Shown: positions 5,562 through 12,964 of the stretch, piece after piece
Numbering within the stretch: position 1 is the stretch's first letter
Layout of the letters: each line of letters begins with the position of its first letter
The notes under the pieces: generated by a model
Told to the model about the DNA's origin: nothing
What the model saw: the letters and a program-made list of their open reading frames with translations, nothing else
Databases searched by the model: none
Made by a program: the position numbers and the translations under genes
Assembly (NCBI GenBank): GCA_902462035.1
Contig: CABQAC010000019.1
Location: forward strand, 1 to 14,924
Source of the DNA: an uncultured Eubacteriales bacterium
GTDB taxonomy: Bacteria; Bacillota; Clostridia; Oscillospirales; Acutalibacteraceae
Length of the DNA stretch: 14,924 bases
Reading direction: 5' to 3'

Positions 5562-7610
5562 TCAGTTCAGCCCCTCTTCGCCCACTTGACCGAAAAGTTG
5601 GCGTACGCCCGCCTTCAGGCCGGCGTGGCCGGGGGCAATCAGCTCGGGATCTGCCTCCAGAACAGCCCTTGCCGCCCGCTGGGCTTCCTGCAATACCGCC
5701 ATATCTCCAGCCAGTTCGGCAATGCGCAGATTGGGCAGCCCGTGCTGCCGCGCGCCGAAAAAATCGCCGGGACCCCGCAGGTTTAAATCTTCCTCTGCAA
5801 TTTGGAACCCATCGTTGGTCCGGGCCATGACGGATAAACGGCGGATGGCTTCCTCGTTCTGCGCGTCGGAAACCAGGATGCAATACGACTGATGGCTGCC
5901 GCGGCCCACCCGGCCGCGCAGCTGATGCAGCTGGGATAGGCCGAATCGTTCCGCGTTTTCCACCATCATGATCACGGCGTTGGGGACATCCACGCCCACC
6001 TCGATAACGGTAGTGGAAACCAGCAAATCCAATTCCCCGCGGGAAAAAGCGGTCATCATTTCCTCTTTCCGGCGGCTTTTCATTTTGCCGTGCAGCAGCC
6101 CCACGCGGTAATCCCGGAACGTTTTAGACGCCAGATCCCGCGCGTATTGTTCCGCGGCGATCAGCGGTCCGCTTTCCTCCTCGCCGTCCACCAAGGGGCA
6201 GACGACGTACGCCTGCCGGCCTTGGTCCAGATGCTTTTTCACAAAGCCGAACGCGCGTTCCCGCTTGGCGCTGCTGATGGCGAAAGTCTCCACCCGCTGG
6301 CGGCCCGGCGGCAGCTCGTCCAGAACAGATACATCCAGGTCGCCGTAAATCATCAGTGCCAAAGTGCGGGGAATGGGGGTGGCGGACATGACCAGCATGT
6401 GGGGATGATTTCCTTTCTGCGCCAAAGCGGCACGTTGGGCCACGCCAAACCGGTGCTGTTCGTCGGTGACCACCATTCCCAGGCTGCGGAATGTTACGCC
6501 TTCGCTCAGCAAGGCGTGGGTGCCTACAATCAATGGAATCTCTCCCGCGGCGAGCTGCGCCAGCAAATCCCGTTTTTTTGCCGCGGACAACGACCCTGTC
6601 AACAGCCCGCAGCGTATCCCGGCGGGTTCAAGCAACTCGCGAAGGCTGCGGTAATGCTGTTCGGCCAAAATCTCGGTGGGGGCCATCAGCGCGGCTTGGT
6701 AGCCATTGCGGATCACATTATGGCAAAGCGCCGCGGCGACCGCGGTTTTGCCGGACCCCACGTCCCCCTGCACCAGCCGGCTCATGGGGGCAGGCCCCAT
6801 CATATCCGCCATGGCTTCCCGAATGGCACGGCGCTGGGCGTTGGTGGGGGAGAAGGGAAGCAACGCATAAAAATCATCGCTGCAGTCGGATTCCAGCCGG
6901 ATGTGATTTTCGCCTTTTGTCCGGTTCTTAAGCTGGAACAGGCCAAGCTGAAGAAACAGCAGTTCTTCGAAAATCAGCCGGCGCCTTGCGGTTTCAAGCG
7001 CTTCCATAGAAGCGGGAAGATGAATGTTTTCGATGGCGTACCGCAAATGACACAGCCCATATTGCTGGCGCAGCTCCTGGGGCAGGGGGTCCCGGCCGGG
7101 ATCGGGCAGCAGGCGGAGCGCCTGGCGGACCGCTGCTTCTATGGCGCGGGAATGAAGCCCCTCCGTTTGCGGATAAATTGGGCGGATGCGTGCCCCGGTG
7201 GCGGCAGATTCGAAAATTGGGGCGGCCATTTCCCGCCGGCCCAATTTTCCGCCCACCTTGCCGCAAAAGATGAATTCCTCGCCTTCGCGCAGAAGATTGG
7301 CGCCGTATTTATTGTTGAACAGGGTTATTTCCATATCCGAACTGCCGTCGGTCACCAGCAGCTTATAAAGGACCATGCCTTTGCGGATCAGATGTTCCCG
7401 GGGTTTCCGTACCACCTGCGCGCGGACGCAGCAAACCTCTCCAAACGGCGCCGCCGCGATTGAAACCGGATGGCTCCAATCCTCGTATGTCCGGGGATAC
7501 AAACGCAACAAAGCGCCGACCGTAGGCGCGCCCAGCTTTTCGAAAAGCCGGGCGCGTTTTTCGCCGACGCCTTTTAAAGAACAGATGCTGGTATTTTTCA
7601 GCGATGCCAT
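5562..7610 (-). CDS. recG: ATP-dependent DNA helicase RecG
   Basis: RecG is a superfamily 2 translocase that reverses stalled replication forks and branch-migrates recombination intermediates. The 682-residue length is normal. An N-terminal helix-hairpin-like segment (CSLKGVGEKRARLFEKLG) precedes the OB-fold wedge domain. The helicase core follows with Walker A GDVGSGKT (about residues 282-289), DEQH box (383-386), motif III MSATPIPRTL, and motif VI QLRGRVGRG. A C-terminal RecG segment (GDFFGARQHGLPNLRIA) closes the protein. The ATG at 7608-7610 has GGTGGAG seven or so bases upstream, overlapping the fakA stop codon. The two genes are separated by six bases and are likely translationally coupled. 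The gene ends at the bidirectional terminator. Confidence 0.98.
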   Translation of the reverse strand: MASLKNTSICSLKGVGEKRARLFEKLGAPTVGALLRLYPRTYEDWSHPVSIAAAPFGEVCCVRAQVVRKPREHLIRKGMVLYKLLVTDGSSDMEITLFNNKYGANLLREGEEFIFCGKVGGKLGRREMAAPIFESAATGARIRPIYPQTEGLHSRAIEAAVRQALRLLPDPGRDPLPQELRQQYGLCHLRYAIENIHLPASMEALETARRRLIFEELLFLQLGLFQLKNRTKGENHIRLESDCSDDFYALLPFSPTNAQRRAIREAMADMMGPAPMSRLVQGDVGSGKTAVAAALCHNVIRNGYQAALMAPTEILAEQHYRSLRELLEPAGIRCGLLTGSLSAAKKRDLLAQLAAGEIPLIVGTHALLSEGVTFRSLGMVVTDEQHRFGVAQRAALAQKGNHPHMLVMSATPIPRTLALMIYGDLDVSVLDELPPGRQRVETFAISSAKRERAFGFVKKHLDQGRQAYVVCPLVDGEEESGPLIAAEQYARDLASKTFRDYRVGLLHGKMKSRRKEEMMTAFSRGELDLLVSTTVIEVGVDVPNAVIMMVENAERFGLSQLHQLRGRVGRGSHQSYCILVSDAQNEEAIRRLSVMARTNDGFQIAEEDLNLRGPGDFFGARQHGLPNLRIAELAGDMAVLQEAQRAARAVLEADPELIAPGHAGLKAGVRQLFGQVGEEGLN

Positions 7611-7616
7611 GGACGC

Positions 7617-9278
7617 TTACTCCACCGAAATCATAAAGTAATAGACCGGCTGCTCACCCTTAACCAAGGTAATCTCCACATGGTCCCCCACCTTAGATTC
7701 CACAGTCCGCAGCAGCTCTTCCGCCTGTTGGTCGGAAATTTCCTCGCCGTAAATAATGGTAATAAAGGAGGATTCCCTGGTGACCATGGAACGGGTGATT
7801 TTAGCGGCCACTTTTAAAATGTCGTGGTCCACAACCTTTAACACGCCGTTTTCAAGGCCCAAAATGTCGCCTTCCTTAATGCGGAATCCGCCGAATTCGG
7901 AATCCCGGGCGGCAAAAGTCACCTGGCCGGTGGCAACTTTGGATGCCGCAGCCATCATCTGCTCGCTGTTTTCCGATTCGGTCATGTCCGGATCATAAGT
8001 CAGCATTGCGGCAAGGCCTTGGGGAACCGTCTTTGTGGGCAAAACGACAACGCTGCGGTCGTCGCAAAGCTGAACCGTTTGTTCAGCCGCTAAAATAATA
8101 TTTTTATTATTCGGCAGGACGAAAACTGTTTTAGCCGGCGTCGCCTTGACTGCCGCCAGCAGGTCCTCCATGCTGGGATTCATCGTCTGACCGCCGCTCA
8201 CGACATGATTGCACCCCAGATCGGTGAACAGGGTGCGTAATCCGTTTCCCGCGGCCACCGCCACAAATCCAATTTCTTCGGTGGGATCGGCGGGCGTTAA
8301 ATCGTCTTCCGCCGACTTTTCACTTTTGCGGGCCGCGTTGGCCTCGGCCGCTTCCCGATGCTGTTCCTTCATATTTTCAATCTTGACCGTCAGCAGCTGG
8401 CCGAACTTCAGGCCTTCCTGCAAAGCGTTTCCGGGGTTTTCCGTATGAACGTGAACTTTGATGATCTGTTCGTCGTCCACCACCAGCACGCAGTCGCCGA
8501 TCGTCTCTAAATATGCCCGCAGTTCCATAGGGTCGGTCGCAATTTCGGGATCCCGGCCCACAATGAACTCGGTACAATAGGTAAAGTTGATTTCCTGGTC
8601 AAACTCCGCCGCAGCGTTGCGGAAAGCGTCTTCGCTTTCCTGAGCATCCGTCACATTGTTTTCCACCACAATACCGTCGCGGAAAACCGACATCATGCCG
8701 CGGAAAATAATGGTCAGACCCTTGCCGCCCGCGTCTACGACCCCCGCCTTTTTTAAAACGGGGAGCAGCTCCGGCGTGGTTTCCAGCGCTTCTTCCGCGC
8801 CCTCGCAGATGGCCTGCCAGACATAGATGGGATCGTCGTCAATAATCGCCGCGGCCCGGCCCTTTTCGGCGGCCACGCGGGATACGGTCAAAATCGTGCC
8901 CTCGGTGGGCTTCATCACCGCTTTATATGCGGCCTCCACGCCGATGGCGAGCGCGTTGGCGATATCGGTGCCCGTCGCTTCCTCCAGCCCGGCGAGCCCC
9001 TTGGAGAAGCCGCGGAACAGCAAGGAAAGAATGACGCCGGAATTGCCGCGGGCGCCGCGAAGAAGCGCCGCCGCCGCCGTAGCGGCAGTATTTCCGGCGG
9101 TATCTTCATCGTGTTTGGCCAGTTCTTTCGCGGCTGCCAGCATCGTCATGGACATATTGGTACCGGTATCGCCGTCCGGTACGGGGAAGATGTTTAATTC
9201 GTCCACCGCGGTTTTTTGTTTTGCAATACTGTTGGCGCCGGAGATGAACGCGCTGCGAAGCGCGGAACCAGTGATCAC
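7617..9278 (-). CDS. fakA: DhaL/DAK2 domain fatty-acid kinase FakA (YloV family)
   Basis: FakA-type proteins phosphorylate fatty acids held by a DegV/FakB carrier, giving acyl-phosphate for phospholipid synthesis. The chosen protein is 553 residues, the usual length for this family. An N-terminal DhaL kinase domain has the metal/ATP motif FPVPDGDTGTNM and the downstream ARGNSGVILS loop. A middle domain and a C-terminal EDD-like domain follow (VFVLPNNKNIILAAEQ, then the late TIIYGEE segment). The start is GTG at 9276-9278 (VITGSALRSAF), with GGAG nine bases upstream. The longer in-frame extension to 9407 is poorly conserved-looking sequence across the 5' leader and is rejected. An ATG two bases upstream, in another frame, is followed at once by TGA. 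B. subtilis has yloV near recG, but sdaAB/sdaAA lie between them there and are absent here. No DegV gene is in the window. Confidence 0.93.
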   Translation of the reverse strand: MITGSALRSAFISGANSIAKQKTAVDELNIFPVPDGDTGTNMSMTMLAAAKELAKHDEDTAGNTAATAAAALLRGARGNSGVILSLLFRGFSKGLAGLEEATGTDIANALAIGVEAAYKAVMKPTEGTILTVSRVAAEKGRAAAIIDDDPIYVWQAICEGAEEALETTPELLPVLKKAGVVDAGGKGLTIIFRGMMSVFRDGIVVENNVTDAQESEDAFRNAAAEFDQEINFTYCTEFIVGRDPEIATDPMELRAYLETIGDCVLVVDDEQIIKVHVHTENPGNALQEGLKFGQLLTVKIENMKEQHREAAEANAARKSEKSAEDDLTPADPTEEIGFVAVAAGNGLRTLFTDLGCNHVVSGGQTMNPSMEDLLAAVKATPAKTVFVLPNNKNIILAAEQTVQLCDDRSVVVLPTKTVPQGLAAMLTYDPDMTESENSEQMMAAASKVATGQVTFAARDSEFGGFRIKEGDILGLENGVLKVVDHDILKVAAKITRSMVTRESSFITIIYGEEISDQQAEELLRTVESKVGDHVEITLVKGEQPVYYFMISVE

Positions 9279-9441
9279 ATTCGTACACTCCTTCAATAGG
9301 GCAAAGAGTTTGGCCCCGTCATTTGCGTGCCACCCGGTTCCTGGTACAGGAAGAAAAGATGGCAAAAAGAAAGTTGTCCGGATTCCACTATTGTAACCAG
9401 ATTCCATTCAGTGAATACCAGAACAAAATTGATACGCTATA

Positions 9442-9470
9442 TTATAGCATGGTTTAAAAGCAGATTCAAA
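9442..9470 (-). promoter_or_regulatory. Promoter for fakA-recG
   Basis: On the minus strand TTGAAT (forward 9465-9470) and TATAAT (forward 9442-9447) are 17 bases apart, and the -10 is preceded by TGC, an extended -10. Transcription would start near 9435 and give a leader of about 155 bases before the fakA GTG. That leader contains no clear riboswitch core. Confidence 0.75.
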
Positions 9471-9526
9471 CAAAAGTTGGAAAATTATTAAGAATTCTGT
9501 AAACACTTTGACGCGCCGGCGCAATT

Positions 9527-9558
9527 AAAAAAGGATTCTGTCAATCAGAATCCTTTTT
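9527..9558 (-). terminator. Intrinsic terminator after spoVS
   Basis: Read on the minus strand, AAAAAGGATTCTG and CAGAATCCTTTTT form a 13-base-pair stem with a five-base loop (forward arms 9528-9540 and 9546-9558), followed by a T-run. It lies nine bases beyond the spoVS stop codon and separates spoVS from the fakA promoter. Confidence 0.9.
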
Positions 9559-9567
9559 CCTCTCCGA

Positions 9568-9828
9568 TTACCGCGGCTCCACAATCAGTTTGATCGCGGT
9601 GCGCTCCTCGTTATCGATGGTGACGCTGGCAAAGGCGGGGACACAAATCAGATCGATTCCAGCCGGCGCCAAAAATCCACGGGCAATGGCGACCGCTTTA
9701 ATGGCCTGATTCGCAGCTCCCGCGCCCACCGATTGGACTTCTACTATACCGTGTTCGCGGATGACGCCGGATATCGCGCCTGCGACAGAATTTGGGGACG
9801 ACTTTGATGACACTTTTAAAACTTCCAT
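9568..9828 (-). CDS. spoVS: Stage V sporulation protein S
   Basis: SpoVS is a small Alba-like protein needed for completion of sporulation in Bacillus, and it is also found in some non-sporulating lineages. The 86-residue product starts MEVLKVSSKSSPNSVAGAIS and ends ERTAIKLIVEPR, with the conserved IKAVAIARGFLAPAGIDLIC in the middle; this matches the family over its whole length. The ATG at forward 9826-9828 has a strong GGAGGT at 9835-9840 with six bases of spacing, which decides against the in-frame extension to 9900. It follows ymdB by 150 bases, the same order as in B. subtilis. It may have its own promoter (9896-9924) and has its own terminator. Confidence 0.96.
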   Translation of the reverse strand: MEVLKVSSKSSPNSVAGAISGVIREHGIVEVQSVGAGAANQAIKAVAIARGFLAPAGIDLICVPAFASVTIDNEERTAIKLIVEPR

Positions 9829-9895
9829 GCTGCTACCTCCAAATATTTCTACATTCGATTGGCAGATGATCCTTGAACGAAAAGTTATTATCATC

Positions 9896-9924
9896 ATCAT
9901 ACGTCTAAATCACACAAAATTCAA
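9896..9924 (-). promoter_or_regulatory. Candidate spoVS promoter
   Basis: On the minus strand TTGAAT (forward 9919-9924) and TATGAT (forward 9896-9901) are 17 bases apart in the AT-rich 150-base gap between ymdB and spoVS. It is a weaker match than the other promoters in this window. A sigma-H match was looked for because spoVS is sigma-H controlled in Bacillus; AGGA and GAAT elements exist nearby but their spacing is wrong. Confidence 0.4.
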
Positions 9925-9978
9925 TAGAAAATAGTGAAAATTTTGAAGGTTAAATCCAAAAATATAAAATGTCTGGGT

Positions 9979-10749
9979 TTACATCAGTTTGACGCGCTCA
10001 ACGGACAGCGCACGGCCGGTTTTGTCATCAATTTCAAACAGAACACCGTTGAGCATACAGGGCGGCGGCGCGTTTTCAAAACGGACCGGCAGTTTGCCCT
10101 TCATTTTTTCAATCGCCAACGCGGGCGCAACCCCCAGAACAGATTGAATCGGTCCGGTCATCCCCGCGTCGGTCAGGTATCCGGTTCCTTTGGGCAAAAT
10201 TGTTTCATCGGCGGTCTGAACGTGGGTATGGGTGCCAAAAACGGCGGAAACCCTGCCGTCTAGGTAGAAGCCCAGCGCCCTCTTTTCACCGGTGGCCTCC
10301 GCGTGAAAATCGACAATGGTAATTTTCGCCTCGGTCGTTTCGGGCAAAATACGGTCCATTGTCCGGAAGGGGCAGTCCAAGTTGTCAAGGTAAACGGTCC
10401 CCATCAAATTGATAACACAAACCTGTACGGGACCTTTGTCAATAATGCAGTAACCCTTGCCCGGCGTCCCGGGGGGGAAGTTGGCCGGACGCAGTAAAAA
10501 AGGTTCGCTGTCAAAAGCAGGATAAACCTCTTTCCGGCGGAAAGCGTGATTGCCGGTGGTAACCACGTCAACGCCGCTGGTAAACAGATGATCCGCGGCA
10601 GCGGGGGTGATTCCGTTGCCGTCGGCGGCATTTTCTCCGTTGCAGACGACCAAATCCACCCCCTTCAGCCGTTTGAAGGCGGGCAGATGCTCCCGCAGAA
10701 AACGGCAGCCGCTGCCGCCGACTACGTCGCCGATTGCCAGAATGTTCAT
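9979..10749 (-). CDS. ymdB: YmdB-family metallophosphodiesterase (TIGR00282)
   Basis: YmdB hydrolyses 2',3'-cyclic nucleotides in B. subtilis and affects biofilm and motility switching. The 256-residue product has the expected metal ligands in order: Asp8 in AIGDVVG, Glu39 and Asn40 in NGENAADGNGI, Asn67-His68 in TTGNHAF, His149 in DFHAEATGEK, and His174/His176 in GTHTHVQTADE. The residue after GNH is Ala-Phe rather than the commoner Thr-Trp. The ATG at forward 10747-10749 has GGAGGAG six to seven bases upstream; the longer frame to 10794 lacks such a site. It lies downstream of rny and upstream of spoVS, a conserved neighbourhood, but a strong hairpin terminator separates it from rny. Confidence 0.95.
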   Translation of the reverse strand: MNILAIGDVVGGSGCRFLREHLPAFKRLKGVDLVVCNGENAADGNGITPAAADHLFTSGVDVVTTGNHAFRRKEVYPAFDSEPFLLRPANFPPGTPGKGYCIIDKGPVQVCVINLMGTVYLDNLDCPFRTMDRILPETTEAKITIVDFHAEATGEKRALGFYLDGRVSAVFGTHTHVQTADETILPKGTGYLTDAGMTGPIQSVLGVAPALAIEKMKGKLPVRFENAPPPCMLNGVLFEIDDKTGRALSVERVKLM

Positions 10750-10796
10750 AACCGTCTCCTCCCGTGGCGGCATTTGCCGCCATGATTGATGCATGC

Positions 10797-10838
10797 AAAA
10801 AGGAGAAATTCATCGGGTCTCCCCGGAATTTCTCCTTT
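10797..10838 (-). terminator. Intrinsic terminator between rny and ymdB
   Basis: Read on the minus strand, AAAGGAGAAATTC and GAATTTCTCCTTT (forward arms 10826-10838 and 10799-10811) form a 13-base-pair stem whose loop can add a CCCG/CGGG extension. A TTTTT run follows on the minus strand. It starts 17 bases after the rny stop codon. ymdB must therefore depend on read-through or on a promoter I could not identify in the short gap. Confidence 0.85.
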
Positions 10839-10855
10839 CAGTTCGCGTTCGGGCT

Positions 10856-12439
10856 TTATTTTGCGTATTCGATGGTTCTGCTTTCGCGGATGATGTTGAC
10901 CTTGATCTGGCCAGGATAATCGAGGCTTTGCTCGATTTTGGCGCAAATATTGCGTGCCAGCAAGACCATATCGTCGTCTTTTACGACCTCCGGTTTGACC
11001 ATAATGCGAATTTCGCGGCCGGCCTGGATTGCATAGCTGCGCTCCACGCCGTTGAACGAGGTCGCAATTTCCTCCAGCTTTTCCAAACGCTTGATGTAGT
11101 TTTCCAGGTTTTCACGCCGTGCGCCGGGGCGTGCGGCGGAGATGGCGTCGGCAGCCTGTACCAGGCAGGCGATGACGGTTTTTGCCTCCACATCTCCGTG
11201 GTGGGCGTGAATCGCGTGGATAACCGCTTCGCTTTCCTTGTACTTGCGTGCCACTTCAATGCCCAGTTCAATATGCGAACCTTCCATTTCGTGGTCCAGG
11301 GCTTTGCCGATATCATGCAGCAAACCGGCCCGGCGGGCCAGAACAGGATCCAAGCCCAGCTCGGATGCCATCATGCCGCACAGGTAAGAGACTTCCAGCG
11401 AATGATTCAGCACGTTCTGGCCGTAGCTGGTACGGTAACGCAGGCGGCCCAGCAGTTTAATCAGTTCGGGATGCACCCCATTGACGCCGGCTTCGATAAC
11501 CGCATGCTCACCTTCGGACTTGATGGTTGCGTCCACCTCGCGGCGGGCTTTGTCCACCATTTCTTCAATCCGGGCGGGGTGAATGCGCCCGTCGGAGATC
11601 AGGCGCTCCAGGGCAATCCGGGCCACCTCGCGGCGGACCGGCTCAAAGCTCGACAGGGTGATGGCCTCCGGCGTGTCGTCGATGATCAGGTCAACGCCGG
11701 TTAAGGTCTCCAGGGTGCGGATGTTCCGGCCTTCGCGGCCGATAATCCGCCCCTTCATTTCGTCGTTGGGCAGGGGAACCACCGACACGGTGGCTTCGGT
11801 CACGTGGTCGGCGGCACAGCGCTGAATCGCCAGGGAAATAATCTCTCGCGCCTTTTTGTCCGCTTCATCTTTTGTCTGCTGCTCAATTTCCATGACCTTG
11901 ACTGCCTTTTCGTGCAGCAGTTCATTTTCCAGGTTTTTCAGCAGGAATTCCTTGGCCTGCTCCACCGTAAAGCCGGAAATGCGCTCCAGCATTTCGAACT
12001 GGCTTTTCTTGATGGTCTCGGTCTCCGCCAGGCGTTCTTCCACCTGCTTCATTTTGTTGGCGACGCCTTCTTCTTTGCGTTCCAGGTTTTCTAATTTTTT
12101 ATCCAGCGTTTCTTCCTTCTGCTGGATGCGGCGTTCCTGCCGCTGGACCTCGTTGCGCCGCTCGCGGATTTCCTTGTCCGCCTCCGCACGCAGCCGGTGC
12201 AGCTCGTCCTTGCCCTCGAGAATCGTTTCTTTTTTCTTTGCCTCGGCGGCCTTCATGGCATCGGTTTTAATGAGAATGGCCTGTTCTTCGGCTTTTTTCA
12301 CTTTTTCTTCAGCAGAACCAACGGTCTTCCGCTCTACATTTTTTCTATGAAAAACGCCCGCGAGAAAGGCGATAACACCACTAACGACAATGCACGCCGC
12401 AATGACGGCAATGAATACTCCAATTTGGATTTCAAACAA
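10856..12439 (-). CDS. rny: Ribonuclease Y
   Basis: RNase Y is the membrane-anchored endoribonuclease that starts mRNA decay in many Firmicutes. The 527-residue product has an N-terminal membrane helix (IGVFIAVIAACIVVSGVIAF, residues about 4-24) and a long charged coiled coil to about residue 190. A KH RNA-binding domain follows, with GRIIGREGRNIR, and then an HD phosphohydrolase domain with the catalytic His375-Asp376 in LLHDIGKA. It ends with the family-typical ESRTIEYAK. The start is taken as TTG at forward 12437-12439, because AAGGAGGT (forward 12451-12458) lies upstream with 11 bases of spacing. The ATG at 12481 lies upstream of that site and would add 14 unlike residues. It is transcribed from the promoter at 12553-12582 and ends at the terminator 10797-10838. 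Confidence 0.97.
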   Translation of the reverse strand: MFEIQIGVFIAVIAACIVVSGVIAFLAGVFHRKNVERKTVGSAEEKVKKAEEQAILIKTDAMKAAEAKKKETILEGKDELHRLRAEADKEIRERRNEVQRQERRIQQKEETLDKKLENLERKEEGVANKMKQVEERLAETETIKKSQFEMLERISGFTVEQAKEFLLKNLENELLHEKAVKVMEIEQQTKDEADKKAREIISLAIQRCAADHVTEATVSVVPLPNDEMKGRIIGREGRNIRTLETLTGVDLIIDDTPEAITLSSFEPVRREVARIALERLISDGRIHPARIEEMVDKARREVDATIKSEGEHAVIEAGVNGVHPELIKLLGRLRYRTSYGQNVLNHSLEVSYLCGMMASELGLDPVLARRAGLLHDIGKALDHEMEGSHIELGIEVARKYKESEAVIHAIHAHHGDVEAKTVIACLVQAADAISAARPGARRENLENYIKRLEKLEEIATSFNGVERSYAIQAGREIRIMVKPEVVKDDDMVLLARNICAKIEQSLDYPGQIKVNIIRESRTIEYAK

Positions 12440-12552
12440 TTTTCGATAGCACCTCCTTTTTGTTTGGTTTATTGATTCCATGATCTTGGATGTAAATAGG
12501 GGGTGTCAGCCCACAAAAACACATGGTTAAGGTTCCATGCATTTCGATACCA

Positions 12553-12582
12553 ATTGTATAACTTTTGTAGGTATTCTGTCAA
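12553..12582 (-). promoter_or_regulatory. Promoter for rny
   Basis: On the minus strand a perfect TTGACA (forward 12577-12582) and TACAAT (forward 12553-12558) are 18 bases apart. Transcription would start near 12546, giving a leader of about 105 bases before the TTG start of rny. Its -35 box is 15 bases from the -35 box of the divergent thrS promoter. Confidence 0.75.
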
Positions 12583-12597
12583 GAAATTTTGACCAGG

Positions 12598-12626
12598 TTG
12601 ACAAAAAGTATAATCGATGGTAAAAT
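12598..12626 (+). promoter_or_regulatory. Promoter for thrS T-box leader
   Basis: TTGACA at 12598-12603 and TAAAAT at 12621-12626 are separated by 17 bases. Transcription would start near 12633, just before the first stem of the T-box leader. Confidence 0.82.
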
Positions 12627-12632
12627 CAGAAG

Positions 12633-12922
12633 CACCATGAGACGGTAATGCAAATAAGCATACCCCACAGAAAAGCGTGGAAGAGGAAGAAAAACAGCGT
12701 ATCCGCACGTTAGAGAACGGGAGCCGCCGGCTGAAAGCTCCCCTCGTGTTTGCCTGTTTTTTACCACCTCGGAGCTGGAGCCGAAAGCCAACCAAGGCAT
12801 AAGGCGCCCCGGCATGGCGGCCGTTATCCGCCGTAGAGGAGCCGCCGTGTCGGCTTGAAGCAGGGTGGAACCGCGAAGTGTACAGCTTCGACCCTTTTGT
12901 TGGGGCGGAGCTGTTTGTTTTT
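12633..12922 (+). ncRNA. T-box riboswitch, threonine specifier (ACC)
   Basis: This leader senses uncharged tRNA-Thr and prevents premature termination when threonine is short. The 14-base T-box AGGGTGGAACCGCG is complete at 12862-12875. In stem I, AAAAACAG (12690-12697) pairs with CTGTTTTT (12754-12761). Directly after it comes ACC at 12763-12765, followed by ACCTCGGAGCTGG, the usual context of the specifier loop, so the specifier reads threonine ACC. The apical hairpin AGAGAAC-GGGAGC...GCTCCC (12719-12724 with 12737-12742) fits the distal stem I. The antiterminator uses the T-box with the downstream ACCCT at 12891-12895, which is also part of the terminator. The gene that follows encodes threonyl-tRNA synthetase, as the specifier predicts. 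This feature fills most of the 525-base gap between rny and thrS. Confidence 0.96.
12883..12922 (+). terminator. thrS: T-box regulated terminator of the thrS leader
   Basis: AGCTTCGACCC (12884-12894) pairs with GGGGCGGAGCT (12902-12912) with one mismatch and one G-U pair, followed by GTTTGTTTTT. Its 5' arm overlaps the 3' half of the antiterminator, giving the two mutually exclusive folds expected of a T-box. Confidence 0.85.
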
Positions 12923-12964
12923 GCGCCTGATGGAATCAAAATTTAGGAAAAAGGAGTGTTCATC

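Noticed and set aside
9324..9336. T-box-like core GGGTGGCACGCA in the fakA leader (minus strand)
   Set aside because: One core base is missing, the leader is too short for a stem I, there is no terminator after it, and fakA is not an amino-acid gene.
9279..9407. N-terminal extension of FakA to 9407
   Set aside because: It would start only 35-40 bases after the promoter, lacks a ribosome binding site and is unlike the family, whereas the GTG start at 9278 gives the normal length.
9841..9870. Sigma-H promoter for spoVS
   Set aside because: AGGA and GAAT elements are present on the minus strand but about four bases too close compared with known sigma-H promoters.
9885..9901. ATC/ATT trinucleotide run upstream of spoVS
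   Set aside because: Only a few short units; part of an AT-rich gap, not a repeat array.
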